Counted from the stretch's first letter, positions 45,352 to 54,507 are shown. The stretch: DNA of 64,000 bases from Alteromonadaceae bacterium 2753L.S.0a.02 (GCA_007827375.1 VISH01000002.1:2939001-3003000); one strand, 5' to 3'. Program-made: numbers and translations. Notes: generated from the letters alone by a model not told the origin.

Positions 45352-45617
45352 CAGGCGAGCCCATCTGAATCGGAAAGCCGATCGTCTGCCGGCGCAATCA
45401 GGCGAAACCGCGGAACCTGCTGCCTAACACCATTCTGTTCCACTTCCACCAGGGATGAAAACAACGATAGTGGCCTTACCCAAAGCCCGTAGTCGCCGTA
45501 TAAACAGCGATAAACCACCATTATTTCTTCGGTTTCCGAATGTTTCGCGGTGCCAATCACCTGATATTCGTTTCCGCGAAAATGTTGATATCTACCGGGT
45601 ATAATTTGATGACTCAA
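45351..45617 (-). CDS. DUF1653 domain protein
   Basis: This 88-residue protein is almost entirely a DUF1653 domain: IIPGRYQHFRGNEYQVIGTA, HSETEEIMVVYRCLYGDYGLWVRPL and FSSLVEVEQNGV. The family is small, cytoplasmic and of unknown function. Its stop overlaps the rlmA start (TGATG). It is divergent from fldB, whose start is about 73 bases away. Confidence 0.92.
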   Translation of the reverse strand: MSHQIIPGRYQHFRGNEYQVIGTAKHSETEEIMVVYRCLYGDYGLWVRPLSLFSSLVEVEQNGVRQQVPRFRLIAPADDRLSDSDGLA

Positions 45618-45689
45618 AACCTGTACTCTCTGCCGTTTACAAATCTGATAGTATACGCACCCCTAGCAATCAGGTCATTGTCCAGTACT

Positions 45690-46235
45690 ATGTTGTCCAG
45701 CACTACGAGTAATACCGCCAGAGCGCCAATTGCCCTATTCTATGGCAGCTCTACCTGTTACACCGAAATTACCGGTGAAAAAATTCGCAGCTGCCTGGGT
45801 GAATCCCGTGTCGACCTATTTAATATTGCCAACGAACCTATCGCCACCGCGCTTTTCTACGATTACCTGATTATGGGAATTCCCACCTGGGATTACGGAG
45901 AATTGCAGGAAGACTGGGAAGAAATCTGGGACGAATTGGACGACTTCGATTTTAGTGGAAAAAAAATCGCTCTCTACGGTTTGGGCGATCAAATTGGCTA
46001 CCCGGAATGGTTCCTCGACGCACTCGGTTACCTTTATCACAAACTCATTGGCATGGGGGCCACCGTCGTCGGCTTCTGGCCCGCTAGCGGTTATGAATTT
46101 GAAGAGAGCAAGGCACTGACTGAAGACAAAACCATGTTCGTTGGCCTGGCTTTGGATGAAGAAAACGAATTCGACAAATCTGAGCAGCGCATTCAAATCT
46201 GGTGTGAACAAATTATCACTGAGTTTGGGCTGTAA
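45690..46235 (+). CDS. fldB: Flavodoxin FldB
   Basis: Start taken at ATG 45690; a TTG at 45678 with AGG closer to it is an alternative. The 181-residue protein has the E. coli FldB pattern: IALFYGSSTCYTEI (phosphate loop), LIMGIPTWDYGELQEDWEEIWDEL (FMN-binding) and LYGLGDQIGYPEWFLDALG. FldB is an FMN electron carrier. The stop overlaps the mnmC start (TAATG), so fldB-mnmC is a coupled pair; a link between the two enzymes is plausible but unproven. Confidence 0.94.
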   Translation: MLSSTTSNTARAPIALFYGSSTCYTEITGEKIRSCLGESRVDLFNIANEPIATALFYDYLIMGIPTWDYGELQEDWEEIWDELDDFDFSGKKIALYGLGDQIGYPEWFLDALGYLYHKLIGMGATVVGFWPASGYEFEESKALTEDKTMFVGLALDEENEFDKSEQRIQIWCEQIITEFGL

Positions 46236-48367
46236 TGCGTGACGCAGACATCCCAAAGCTTGCCCGTTTAACCTGGGATGAAAACAACCAACCGCTTTCC
46301 GAACAATTCAACGATGTTTATTTTTCCAAGCAGAGTGGCTTGGAGGAAAGCCGTTATGTGTTTATTGATAATAATGATTTAAATCATCGCTGGGCTCAGC
46401 TACAAAATAACGAAATTTTCACCATTGCTGAAACCGGATTCGGATCAGGTTTAAATTTTTTAGCTACTTGGCATGAGTGGCAAAAGCAATTTGGCAACAC
46501 AAAGTCACCACGTACGCCACAGTTGCATTTCATTTCGCTTGAAAAACATCCGCTCAGCAAGAGTGATTTGCAGCGGGCATTATCACTTTGGCCGGATCTC
46601 GCGCTCCTCGCAAACGATTTAATCGCAAATTACCCACCACAACCCACTCCGGGTACGCACCGTATTTTACTTGCAGAAAATATCAAGCTCACAATTATTT
46701 TTGGTGATGCAGCACCGAGCCTCACCTACTTGGCTCCCGCTGCGGCAAATGGCGAAATGGCACCAAATAATTATCAATTTGGAGGGCGCGATTTTTATGT
46801 AAATGCTTGGTTTCTCGATGGATTTGCACCGGCCAAGAACCCCGATATGTGGTCGATGGAATTATTTTTGGCGATCGCCCGCTTGAGTCGCGAGGCCAGC
46901 ACGTTCGCTACGTTCAGTGCTGCAGGTATTGTAAAGCGCGGCTTGGAGTCTGTTGGATTTCGAGTGCAAAAAGCCCCGGGGTTTGGCCGAAAAAGAGACA
47001 TGCTCAAAGGCATCTTTGCCAGCACTACACCCAACAATAGTGAGCCTCTTGATGAAATGCGGGCAAAGAAACGCGGCGATCCGGCGCGATTGTACTGGCA
47101 CTTACAAACAAGCTCCGCAGAAGCGCAACCCCCCAAGCAGATTGCCATTATCGGGGGCGGCTTAGCCGGATGTCAGGCCGCGTTTGCTTTGGCTCGACGA
47201 AATATCGGGGTCACTTTATTCGAAAAATCGACTGAGCTGGCGCAGTCCGCTTCGGGCAATCGCCAGGGCGCGCTCTATACCAAATTATCGCCTCACAACA
47301 ATCCCCTCAGCGAGCTAAACCTTACAGCGCAAATTTTTGCGAGCCATTTTTATCGCCAAAACTTGTTACCATCCGGTGATTCTCTTTTTGAGATCTGTGG
47401 TGACGCCTGCGGAGTGCTTCACCTTGCCGCAAAAGCCAACCAGAAAGCACATTATCAATCTCTTGCATTGTGCTATCGTGATTCTGATTTTTGCCGCTGG
47501 TTGGAGCCGCGAGAAGCCAGCATCATTGCCGGCCTCAATGTTCGTCACCCTGCCCTTTATCTGCCGAATTCGGGCTGGCTAGCACCGGAAAAATTATGCA
47601 AAACCCTATGCAGTGTACCGGGCATTGAATTGCGCCTTAATACAGCCGTTGTTTCGCTCGCACAGAGTGCCAAGAAATGGCAATTGCTCGATATTCATGG
47701 CGAAACGCTATGCTGTGTCGACGCAGTGGTCATTGCCAATGCCCACAGTGCCAGGCAATTCCCCCAAACCCAGGGTCTACCGCTAAAAACCATCCGTGGC
47801 CAGGTGACTCATATCGCAAGCACTCAGCGCTTAGGCGTCACGCTCCAGGGTTTAAAATCGGTGATTTGTGGCGAAGGTTATATTGCGCCTTCTTATCAAC
47901 AACAATATTGCTGTGGTGCGACGTTTACGCTGAAAAACAACAATCCCGACCTGGACCCGAGCTGCCACCAGGCAAATCTGGCTAATTTACAAGAGATGCT
48001 GCAGTGCCCTGATTTTGGTGATGCGGATATTCACACGCTGGATGGTCGAGTGGGCTTTCGCACCACAACACCAGACTATTTTCCCATCGTAGGGCCAGTT
48101 GCCGACGAGCCAGTCATGTTGCAGCGGTTTGAACGATTGAGAACCAAGGCCAACGCAGACATCGCCAATGCAGGCGCTTTCATACACGGTCTTTATACTT
48201 TGCTCGGGCTGGGGTCTCGGGGGCTTGCGTACAGCCCTCTGGCGGCAGAACTGCTGGCATCGCTGATTTGCGGCGAGGCTCTCCCCATATCGCAACACCT
48301 TTATCGTCATTTACATCCGGCTCGATTTATAATTCGCGAGCTTATGAGAAACGGGCCATTGCGCTAA
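46235..48367 (+). CDS. mnmC: Bifunctional tRNA mnm5s2U biosynthesis protein MnmC
   Basis: This 710-residue protein has an N-terminal methyltransferase domain (residues ~1-265, ETGFGSGLNFLATWHEW and the FLDGFAPAKNPDMWS motif) and a C-terminal FAD oxidoreductase domain starting at IAIIGGGLAGCQAAFALARR near residue 307. It removes the carboxymethyl group from cmnm5U34 and then methylates it to mnm5U34 in tRNA. Length and fusion are as in E. coli. It is the second gene of the fldB-mnmC pair. Confidence 0.96.
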   Translation: MRDADIPKLARLTWDENNQPLSEQFNDVYFSKQSGLEESRYVFIDNNDLNHRWAQLQNNEIFTIAETGFGSGLNFLATWHEWQKQFGNTKSPRTPQLHFISLEKHPLSKSDLQRALSLWPDLALLANDLIANYPPQPTPGTHRILLAENIKLTIIFGDAAPSLTYLAPAAANGEMAPNNYQFGGRDFYVNAWFLDGFAPAKNPDMWSMELFLAIARLSREASTFATFSAAGIVKRGLESVGFRVQKAPGFGRKRDMLKGIFASTTPNNSEPLDEMRAKKRGDPARLYWHLQTSSAEAQPPKQIAIIGGGLAGCQAAFALARRNIGVTLFEKSTELAQSASGNRQGALYTKLSPHNNPLSELNLTAQIFASHFYRQNLLPSGDSLFEICGDACGVLHLAAKANQKAHYQSLALCYRDSDFCRWLEPREASIIAGLNVRHPALYLPNSGWLAPEKLCKTLCSVPGIELRLNTAVVSLAQSAKKWQLLDIHGETLCCVDAVVIANAHSARQFPQTQGLPLKTIRGQVTHIASTQRLGVTLQGLKSVICGEGYIAPSYQQQYCCGATFTLKNNNPDLDPSCHQANLANLQEMLQCPDFGDADIHTLDGRVGFRTTTPDYFPIVGPVADEPVMLQRFERLRTKANADIANAGAFIHGLYTLLGLGSRGLAYSPLAAELLASLICGEALPISQHLYRHLHPARFIIRELMRNGPLR

Positions 48368-48455
48368 CGGCAATCCAAGCTGACTTTGGCGCTGAACGCT
48401 TGCTCGCTAATCAGGGGGGTCTACACTTATAGGATTGTAGACAGGAACCTCGATT

Positions 48456-48818
48456 ATGCTGCTTAGATCCCGCAAACAGGTAGGCCCGGTAATCTCCGCC
48501 CAAGACAGTGTGCACAACTATTACGAGCATTTGGTGATTGATCAACTGCTGCGCTCCAATGATCGCGCCAAGACTGATGCCGAATTTATGGCAGACGTCA
48601 CTTGTGTTGCGCTTAATCGACTCCCGCCGCGCTATGTCCGTCACGATGTCGATATGACATTCTTTTTGTCGCCAGCAGAAATGGAAGAAATGCACAATAA
48701 GGTCGCGCTCGCGGTGAACGACGCAGTGGCTTATGTTGAGCAGCGCGAACTTGAAAAATTCGGCTCCCAAACCTCCAGCAGTGATCCTGAACAACTACCA
48801 CCAGGAACAGGTATCTAA
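48456..48818 (+). CDS. Late competence development ComFB family protein
   Basis: This 120-residue protein has the ComFB pattern NYYEHLVIDQLLRSNDRAK, FMADVTCVALNRLPPRYVRH and DVDMTFFLSPAEMEEM. ComFB was defined in Bacillus competence; I recall reports that family members bind cyclic di-nucleotides, but I cannot check that here. No competence genes are nearby. A weak AGGAAC stands upstream of the ATG. Confidence 0.9.
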   Translation: MLLRSRKQVGPVISAQDSVHNYYEHLVIDQLLRSNDRAKTDAEFMADVTCVALNRLPPRYVRHDVDMTFFLSPAEMEEMHNKVALAVNDAVAYVEQRELEKFGSQTSSSDPEQLPPGTGI

Positions 48819-48901
48819 TTCCAGCCAAGGGCCGGTCAAGTTCCGGTATATTTTCCTGCATTGCGATAGAATGGCGAGCATCTAACGCAACAGGCACCTC
48901 C

Positions 48902-49678
48902 ATGCTCAGCAAAATAAAATTTCTAATCTCCTTGGCAGTCTTGCTTCCTGCGCTGGTATACGCAACACCGGAAAAACTGCAATACAAAATTTTATCGAAA
49001 CAGGATCATGACGAACGCCTGTTCACTCAGGGTTTTGTGATGCATGCGGGCGACCTCTTCGAATCCAGTGGACTGTATGGCAAATCGTTTTTGCGGCGCT
49101 ACAACCCCGACAACGGCAAAATAGTGTCTGAACGGGAATTGCCTGCGGAGATATTTGCAGAAGGCCTAAGTTATTTTAACGACAGGCTCTATTTACTCAC
49201 TTGGCGCCACGGCATTTTATTTATACTCGACCCAGAAACGCTCAAAGTAAAACACACACAGAAATATCGCGGTGAGGGCTGGGGAATCACCCATAACAAC
49301 GAGCATTTCTTTACCAGTGATGGCTCGAGTTTTATCACCGTTCGCGATCCCAACAGTTTCGAAAAGCTGAACACTCTTCAGGTGGTTTCAGGTACCCAGG
49401 CAATAAATTGGATAAACGAGTTGGAGTTTGCCCGTGGCTTTATTTGGGCAAACCGCTGGCAAAGCCACATGATTTATCGTGTCGATCCAGCGAGCGGAGA
49501 GGTTACCGGTGAGCTCGATCTATCTGCTTTGGTCCCCACGCAATACCAAAATTCTCACGAAAGGGTGCTTAATGGGATAGCCTATGTCAGCGATAAAGAC
49601 GCCTTCTGGGTAACCGGTAAAAACTGGCCCGTGCGCTATCTCCTTCAAATCAGTAGCTCGCAACCGCAGCCGCGCTAG
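48902..49678 (+). CDS. Glutaminyl-peptide cyclotransferase (plant-type)
   Basis: This 258-residue protein starts with an export signal (ISLAVLLPALVYATPEK) and then has the five-bladed beta-propeller pattern of the plant/bacterial glutaminyl cyclase: FTQGFVMHAGDLFESSGLYG, AEGLSYFNDRLYLLTW, INELEFARGFIWANRWQ and VLNGIAYVSDKDAFWVTGKNWP. It converts N-terminal Gln to pyroglutamate in the periplasm. The catalytic Glu/Asn positions of these motifs are present. It is a single gene before trhP. Confidence 0.93.
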   Translation: MLSKIKFLISLAVLLPALVYATPEKLQYKILSKQDHDERLFTQGFVMHAGDLFESSGLYGKSFLRRYNPDNGKIVSERELPAEIFAEGLSYFNDRLYLLTWRHGILFILDPETLKVKHTQKYRGEGWGITHNNEHFFTSDGSSFITVRDPNSFEKLNTLQVVSGTQAINWINELEFARGFIWANRWQSHMIYRVDPASGEVTGELDLSALVPTQYQNSHERVLNGIAYVSDKDAFWVTGKNWPVRYLLQISSSQPQPR

Positions 49679-49757
49679 CAAAAAGGCTTGTATCCCACAC
49701 TCTACCTTTTAAAATGCGCCCATTCTGAGTTACGAGACCTATTTCGAGATACCTGTT

Positions 49758-51092
49758 ATGCCTACTGAGTTACTGTCGCCTGCCGGAACCTTAAAAAGTA
49801 TGCGCTACGCCTTTGCTTACGGTGCAGATGCGGTTTACGCCGGTCAACCGCGCTATAGCCTGCGGGTGCGCAACAATGAATTCAACAAACTCGAAAATCT
49901 TGAAGCAGCTATCGCTGAGGCTCACGGCCAGGGCAAGCTTTTTTATCTAGCGAGCAACCTATCACCCCACAACGACAAAGTACGTTCTTATCTGCGTGAT
50001 CTAGAGCCTGTCATCGCAATGAAACCCGATGCACTCATCATGTCCGATCCAGGTTTGATTATGATGGTACGGGAGAACTGGCCGGAGCAAGCCGTGCACT
50101 TGAGTGTCCAGGCAAACGCGGTAAATTACGCCACTGTGAAGTTCTGGGCGAAGCAAGGTATCGAACGCGTAATATTGTCGCGCGAACTATCACTCGATGA
50201 AGTTGAAGAAATACGCCAGCAGTGCCCCGAGGTGGAGTTAGAAGTTTTCGTACACGGCGCGCTGTGCATCGCCTATTCCGGCCGATGTCTTTTGTCAGGA
50301 TACATGACACATCGGGATTCCAATCAGGGAGCCTGTACCAACTCATGCCGCTGGGAATACAACGCACACCCTGCAACGGAAACAGATACTGGCGATCTAA
50401 TTGCCGTTGAGAGTGTAACTTCATCGGGAGCCTCACCCGAATCCTGGTCTCCCGATGAAGTTGAGCCAGTCTTGTTGCAGGAAAAAAGTCGCCCCGGTGA
50501 ATACCTGCCCGCCTACGAAGACGAGCATGGCACCTACATTATGAATTCCAAAGACTTGCGTGCCGTGCAACACGTCGAACGTCTCGTAAAAATGGGCGTT
50601 CACTCTTTAAAAATTGAGGGTCGCACCAAGTCACACTATTATGTCGCGCGCACCGCTCAAGTGTATCGACAAGCAATTGATGCAGCACACCGGGGTGAGC
50701 CATTTGATATGGCATTAATGAGCCAACTTGAACATCTCGCTAATCGGGGCTACACCGAGGGTTTTTACCGTCGTCATGTACCCAGTGAATATCAAAATTA
50801 TGAGAAAGGTGTGTCCGATAATTCATCACAGCAATTCGTCGCGGAAGCAATTGCCTATGACGCGGCGAGTGGCTGGTTAACGCTTGATGTTAAAAACCGC
50901 TTTGAACAGGGCGACCCTGTGGAATTAATTACGCCATCAGGAAATCTGCAATTTAAGGTGGAAGCGCTGGAGAAACACGACGGCAGCCGTATAGATGTTG
51001 CGCCTGGTTCGGGACACATTGTTAAAATATCCGCACCTAACTTACCGTTGAATGAAACAGGTGGTTACGCGATGTTAATGCGCCACCTCTAA
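49758..51092 (+). CDS. trhP: tRNA 5-hydroxyuridine modification protein TrhP (YegQ, peptidase U32 family)
   Basis: This 444-residue protein matches E. coli YegQ closely: ELLSPAGTLKSMRYAFAYGA, RVILSRELSLDEVEEIRQQ, VHGALCIAYSGRCLLSGYM and HSLKIEGRTKSHYYVARTAQVYRQ. The four conserved cysteines (Cys in GALC, GRCL, GACTNSC) are iron-sulfur ligands. Its E. coli counterpart (with TrhO as an alternative route) makes 5-hydroxyuridine at position 34 of tRNA. Length is normal. It is followed 17 bases later by yeaD. Confidence 0.95.
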   Translation: MPTELLSPAGTLKSMRYAFAYGADAVYAGQPRYSLRVRNNEFNKLENLEAAIAEAHGQGKLFYLASNLSPHNDKVRSYLRDLEPVIAMKPDALIMSDPGLIMMVRENWPEQAVHLSVQANAVNYATVKFWAKQGIERVILSRELSLDEVEEIRQQCPEVELEVFVHGALCIAYSGRCLLSGYMTHRDSNQGACTNSCRWEYNAHPATETDTGDLIAVESVTSSGASPESWSPDEVEPVLLQEKSRPGEYLPAYEDEHGTYIMNSKDLRAVQHVERLVKMGVHSLKIEGRTKSHYYVARTAQVYRQAIDAAHRGEPFDMALMSQLEHLANRGYTEGFYRRHVPSEYQNYEKGVSDNSSQQFVAEAIAYDAASGWLTLDVKNRFEQGDPVELITPSGNLQFKVEALEKHDGSRIDVAPGSGHIVKISAPNLPLNETGGYAMLMRHL

Positions 51093-51109
51093 AACAAGAG
51101 CCTTTTGAA

Positions 51110-51964
51110 ATGGCAGACAATCCACACACAGTCAAACGCGGTGAGCTGGACGTAATTCAAATCGATAACGCCGCTTGCAGTGCTGAAATCAGTTTATTTG
51201 GCGGCCATATTTTACAGTGGCAACCTTCGGGGCAAAAACCAGTTTTATGGATGAGCGACGATGCGATCTACGATGGTAAAACAGCCTTACGTGGCGGTAT
51301 TCCAGTATGCTGGCCATGGTTTGGGCCCGTTGATGGCAAGGGCCGCCACGGCCTGGTGCGCAACTTGTCCTGGCAGCTTTCTGATTTCCAGGAAACCGGT
51401 AATGCGACTTACGTCGAACTGTCGCTACAGTTAACAGAACAACAAAATCCCTGGCCCCACCCAAATAATATCACCATGAAAATCACTTTCGGTGAGACGC
51501 TGTTACAATCCTTGATTATTAGCAACGCCAGTGATAAACCTCAATGTTTTGCTTTTGCGTTACACAACTATTTACAGGTGAGCAACCCTGCAACTGTGAA
51601 AATTCCACTGTTAGCCAATTGTTTTTTCGAAGACAAAGTCACCGGGCAACAACAGCAATTGGAAGATCGCGATACACTGCCGACTGGGTATGCCGGGCCA
51701 CTGGATCGTATTTACCACAGCGATGATTCTGTCGAGTTGATTGACACCGAGTGGCAACGCATTATCCGTATCGACAAACAGAACTCGCAACAGTGGGTAG
51801 TGTGGAACCCCGGAAATGAAGACGCTAAAAGCATGATTGACTTGCATGACAATGGTGAAACGCAATTTCTCTGTGTTGAAACAGCCAATACCACAGATCT
51901 CGTGCTTGAGCCCGAAGAAAGCCGGGTAATTTCGCAAACAATATCCATACGAACCCCCTATTAA
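51110..51964 (+). CDS. yeaD: D-hexose-6-phosphate mutarotase (YeaD-like)
   Basis: This 284-residue protein has the aldose 1-epimerase fold with YeaD markers: SLFGGHILQWQPSGQKPVLW, AIYDGKTALRGGIPVCWPWF and KGRHGLVRNLSW (catalytic His), and VVWNPGNEDAKSM. The family interconverts anomers of glucose-6-phosphate and related sugars. It follows trhP closely and precedes the sirtuin gene by 15 bases. Confidence 0.93.
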   Translation: MADNPHTVKRGELDVIQIDNAACSAEISLFGGHILQWQPSGQKPVLWMSDDAIYDGKTALRGGIPVCWPWFGPVDGKGRHGLVRNLSWQLSDFQETGNATYVELSLQLTEQQNPWPHPNNITMKITFGETLLQSLIISNASDKPQCFAFALHNYLQVSNPATVKIPLLANCFFEDKVTGQQQQLEDRDTLPTGYAGPLDRIYHSDDSVELIDTEWQRIIRIDKQNSQQWVVWNPGNEDAKSMIDLHDNGETQFLCVETANTTDLVLEPEESRVISQTISIRTPY

Positions 51965-51979
51965 AAGCTGCGCCAAAAA

Positions 51980-52717
51980 GTGATTCGCGCTGCGCAATTT
52001 AAATCGATAGTGGTACTTACCGGCGCGGGAATTTCCGCGGAGTCCGGCATAAAAACATTCCGTGATAACAACGGCCTTTGGGAAAATCAGCGCTTCGAGG
52101 ATGTAGCAACGCCCGAAGCTTTCGCTACCGATGCCGATCTTGTGCACCGTTTTTATAATCAACGTCGCATGCAGTTAATCAGAGAGGCACAACCTAATGC
52201 TGCTCACATCGCTTTAGCGAATTTTGAACGCAGCCTTGCAAATACCCATGCCAGCAAATTTACTCTGATTACCCAAAATGTTGATGACCTCCACGAACGG
52301 GCTGGCTGTCAGAGTGTGGTACATATGCATGGAGAGCTTCTAAAAATACGTTGCTCAAATAGCGGCGAGGTATTTGAGTGTCGTGAAGCAATCAATTCGC
52401 AGGTTTGCTGCGAGTGCTGCAAGCAACCTGGATTATTACGGCCGCACATCGTCTGGTTCGGTGAAACTCCTTTTTTTATGGAAATTATTGAGCGGGCACT
52501 GCAGGACTGTGATCTCTTCGTAGCCGTTGGAACCTCCGCCCAAGTATACCCGGCTGCCGGTTTTATGCATCTCGCAAAATCCTGCGGCGCAGCAACTGTT
52601 GAGCTGAATTTGGCATCTACAACATCCAGCCATCTTTTTGACCACAGCTTGCTCGGCCCCGCAACCCAAACCGTAACCAAATTCTTTGAAACTGGTCTGG
52701 ATCAAAAATTTTTCTAA
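51980..52717 (+). CDS. cobB: NAD-dependent protein deacylase (sirtuin, CobB-like)
   Basis: Starts at GTG 51980. The 245-residue class III sirtuin has GAGISAESGIKTFRDNNGLW, FYNQRRMQL (Tyr/Arg pair that favours succinyl or malonyl lysine), TQNVDDLHERAG, MHGELLKIRC and the zinc-binding CCECCKQPGLLRPHIVWFGE. It removes acyl groups from lysine using NAD+ in the cytoplasm. Length is normal. Confidence 0.95.
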   Translation: MIRAAQFKSIVVLTGAGISAESGIKTFRDNNGLWENQRFEDVATPEAFATDADLVHRFYNQRRMQLIREAQPNAAHIALANFERSLANTHASKFTLITQNVDDLHERAGCQSVVHMHGELLKIRCSNSGEVFECREAINSQVCCECCKQPGLLRPHIVWFGETPFFMEIIERALQDCDLFVAVGTSAQVYPAAGFMHLAKSCGAATVELNLASTTSSHLFDHSLLGPATQTVTKFFETGLDQKFF

Positions 52718-52763
52718 TTCGCAGCCGATTATCGTTTTAAGCAAGCATTAGCCTCGTGTGCCG

Positions 52764-52777
52764 TTGATTTCCATCAA
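52764..52777. promoter_or_regulatory. FNR/ANR box
   Basis: TTGATTTCCATCAA is a perfect match to the FNR consensus TTGAT-N4-ATCAA, centred at 52770.5. It lies 33 bases upstream of the HemN-like ATG at 52811. A -41.5 centre would place the start of transcription near 52812, so the transcript would be leaderless or the real translation start lies a little downstream; a -10-like GACTAT at 52801-52806 fits. Oxygen control by the FNR protein encoded at 53761 is the natural reading. Confidence 0.85.
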
Positions 52778-52810
52778 AGCAGATGCTCCTGCCTGTCTTA
52801 GACTATTTTC

Positions 52811-53653
52811 ATGCAAACGACAAACGAATCTAAATCCAATATTGCTGAACACCCAACCCTTAGAAGGCACACAAAAATCACCGCCTTCGAAGCATCTCAG
52901 GTGTTGGAGCAATACAGGCGCCACCCCTCTCAAACCGTGAGCATTTGCCTCGACGGAAATGCTTTCGGGTGGGCGAATGGCAATCCTCAAACTCCGAGTG
53001 CTGGAAACCTGCTCGCTAAGGAAATTAAGCTTTGGGCCGAAGCGCTGGGGCGGAAAAGCGTCGAAAACTTATTACTGTGCTATCCGTTCCAACAATTGCA
53101 GCCCTATGAGCTCACAGAAATTATGCACGCCCTGGCGTCGCACTTCTGCCTTTCTGAATCGGACCTCCGCGTGCATCGTGTTGTCACAAATATTGACGAG
53201 ATCAACAGTGATCACATTGCACTGCTCAAAGGGCTTGGTTTTAATCACTATCAGATCGCACTCAGCCGAGATGACCTGGAAGATCTCCACCGTCTGAAGG
53301 AAGTCACTGAATTGATCCGCAAATACGCATTCTCAGGTATAGGGATCCAGATTCATGATTCCAACTGTTTGGACGATCTGCGAGACCATGTGATTGACGT
53401 GAGGAATCTGGTATCACCGGACTTCATCTACATCGGTAATCGCGCCAAACTGCTGCAGCGGGACATGAGTTTCAGCGGCGGCATCTTGTTTGACGGCGAA
53501 TGCGAACTCAACGAAAACTGTATATATATGGGGCTTGAAGGTACCAGCCACTTACAAAGTGTGGTTCTTCAGAATTTTTGCACCCCAGAAAGGTACCTGG
53601 AAGCGTTGCAGGAGGGAAAATTGCCGGTTAATCATGGCCCTTTGAACGTCTAA
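52811..53653 (+). CDS. HemN-like protein lacking the radical-SAM cysteines and C-terminal domain
   Basis: The 280-residue protein aligns by eye with oxygen-independent coproporphyrinogen oxidase HemN from its N-terminus (PTLRRHTKITAFEASQVLEQ, QYRRHPSQTVSICLDGNAF) through the TIM-barrel core (FCLSESDLRVHRVVTNID, GLGFNHYQIALSRDDLEDL) to YMGLEGTSHLQSVVLQNF and LPVNHG. HemN's CxxxCxxC lies where this protein has Phe52, Asn56 and Pro59, so the [4Fe-4S] cluster cannot form. HemN is ~450 residues and its C-terminal domain is absent here. A perfect FNR box sits upstream and an FNR/ANR gene downstream, a common neighbourhood for hemN in Pseudomonas-type bacteria. A pseudo-enzyme with a new role is possible. 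Confidence 0.8.
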   Translation: MQTTNESKSNIAEHPTLRRHTKITAFEASQVLEQYRRHPSQTVSICLDGNAFGWANGNPQTPSAGNLLAKEIKLWAEALGRKSVENLLLCYPFQQLQPYELTEIMHALASHFCLSESDLRVHRVVTNIDEINSDHIALLKGLGFNHYQIALSRDDLEDLHRLKEVTELIRKYAFSGIGIQIHDSNCLDDLRDHVIDVRNLVSPDFIYIGNRAKLLQRDMSFSGGILFDGECELNENCIYMGLEGTSHLQSVVLQNFCTPERYLEALQEGKLPVNHGPLNV

Positions 53654-53760
53654 TTTAGCAAAAAGCGAATTTTTTTACCCCTAAACGGACTTCTTGGAGG
53701 TACGGCGGGTCGTTTTTGGATATAATAATCGGTGCCCAAAATTTGTTCTTGGAAGGTGCC

Positions 53761-54504
53761 ATGCCCCCGCAATCAATCGCCAATCATCAATGCCATCAGA
53801 ACCCTCACGTAAACTGTGCCGACTGCCGCTTAGCTTCGATTTGCCTACCGATCAGCCTACACCTGGAAGATATCAATAAACTCGATGAAATCATTCAGCG
53901 CGGGCGCCCGGTGCAGAAGTCCGATCACGTGTACCATGCTGGCGAATCTTTCCGTTCGGTGTATGCATTGCGTTCAGGCGCTGTTAAAACCGTAAAAGTT
54001 ACCCAAGATGGTCAGGAGCAGGTCACCGGGTTTTATCTTCCGGGCGAAATCATTGGTATGGATGGTTTGGCATCCAATCACCACACCAATTCTGCCATTG
54101 CCTTGGAAACTTCCGCGGTTTGTGAAATACCTTTTACCCGCCTCGAAGAGTTGAGCGCCCAGGTTCCAAACCTGCAGAGACGTTTTTTTCAGCTCATGAG
54201 CAAGGAAATTACGCACGAACAACAACTCATTACCCTGCTGAGCAAAAACAGCGCCGACGAGCGTATCGCTTCATTGCTGCTAAGTATTTCCACTCGAAAT
54301 CACAATCGTGGCCTCTCCGCTAAAGAATTTTATCTGCCCATGTCGCGCTCAGATATCGGCAACTATCTCGGCTTAACTATTGAAACTGTAAGCCGCGTGC
54401 TGAGCCGCTTGCACAAGCAAGGCGTGATCACTCTCGACAAGAAGCACGTAATCATTTCCGATATAGACGCGCTTAAAAACATTGCGTCGGTACCCATCGA
54501 ATAA
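53761..54504 (+). CDS. fnr: Crp/Fnr family oxygen-sensing regulator (FNR/ANR)
   Basis: Start taken at ATG 53761, four bases after GGAAGG. The 247-residue protein has the FNR cysteine array C19-x2-C22-x5-C28 and a fourth Cys in AVCEIPF (about residue 121), which bind an oxygen-labile [4Fe-4S] cluster. The cyclic-nucleotide-like sensor domain, the dimer helix and the helix-turn-helix SDIGNYLGLTIETVSRVLSR follow. Glu, Ser and Arg at the recognition positions match FNR, so it should read TTGAT half-sites such as the one at 52764. It switches between aerobic and anaerobic programmes. No FNR box is seen directly before it. Confidence 0.95.
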   Translation: MPPQSIANHQCHQNPHVNCADCRLASICLPISLHLEDINKLDEIIQRGRPVQKSDHVYHAGESFRSVYALRSGAVKTVKVTQDGQEQVTGFYLPGEIIGMDGLASNHHTNSAIALETSAVCEIPFTRLEELSAQVPNLQRRFFQLMSKEITHEQQLITLLSKNSADERIASLLLSISTRNHNRGLSAKEFYLPMSRSDIGNYLGLTIETVSRVLSRLHKQGVITLDKKHVIISDIDALKNIASVPIE

Positions 54505-54507
54505 ACC

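Noticed and set aside
52811..53653. Calling this gene a normal functional hemN.
   Set aside because: The CxxxCxxC motif and the C-terminal domain are missing, so coproporphyrinogen oxidation by the known mechanism is impossible.
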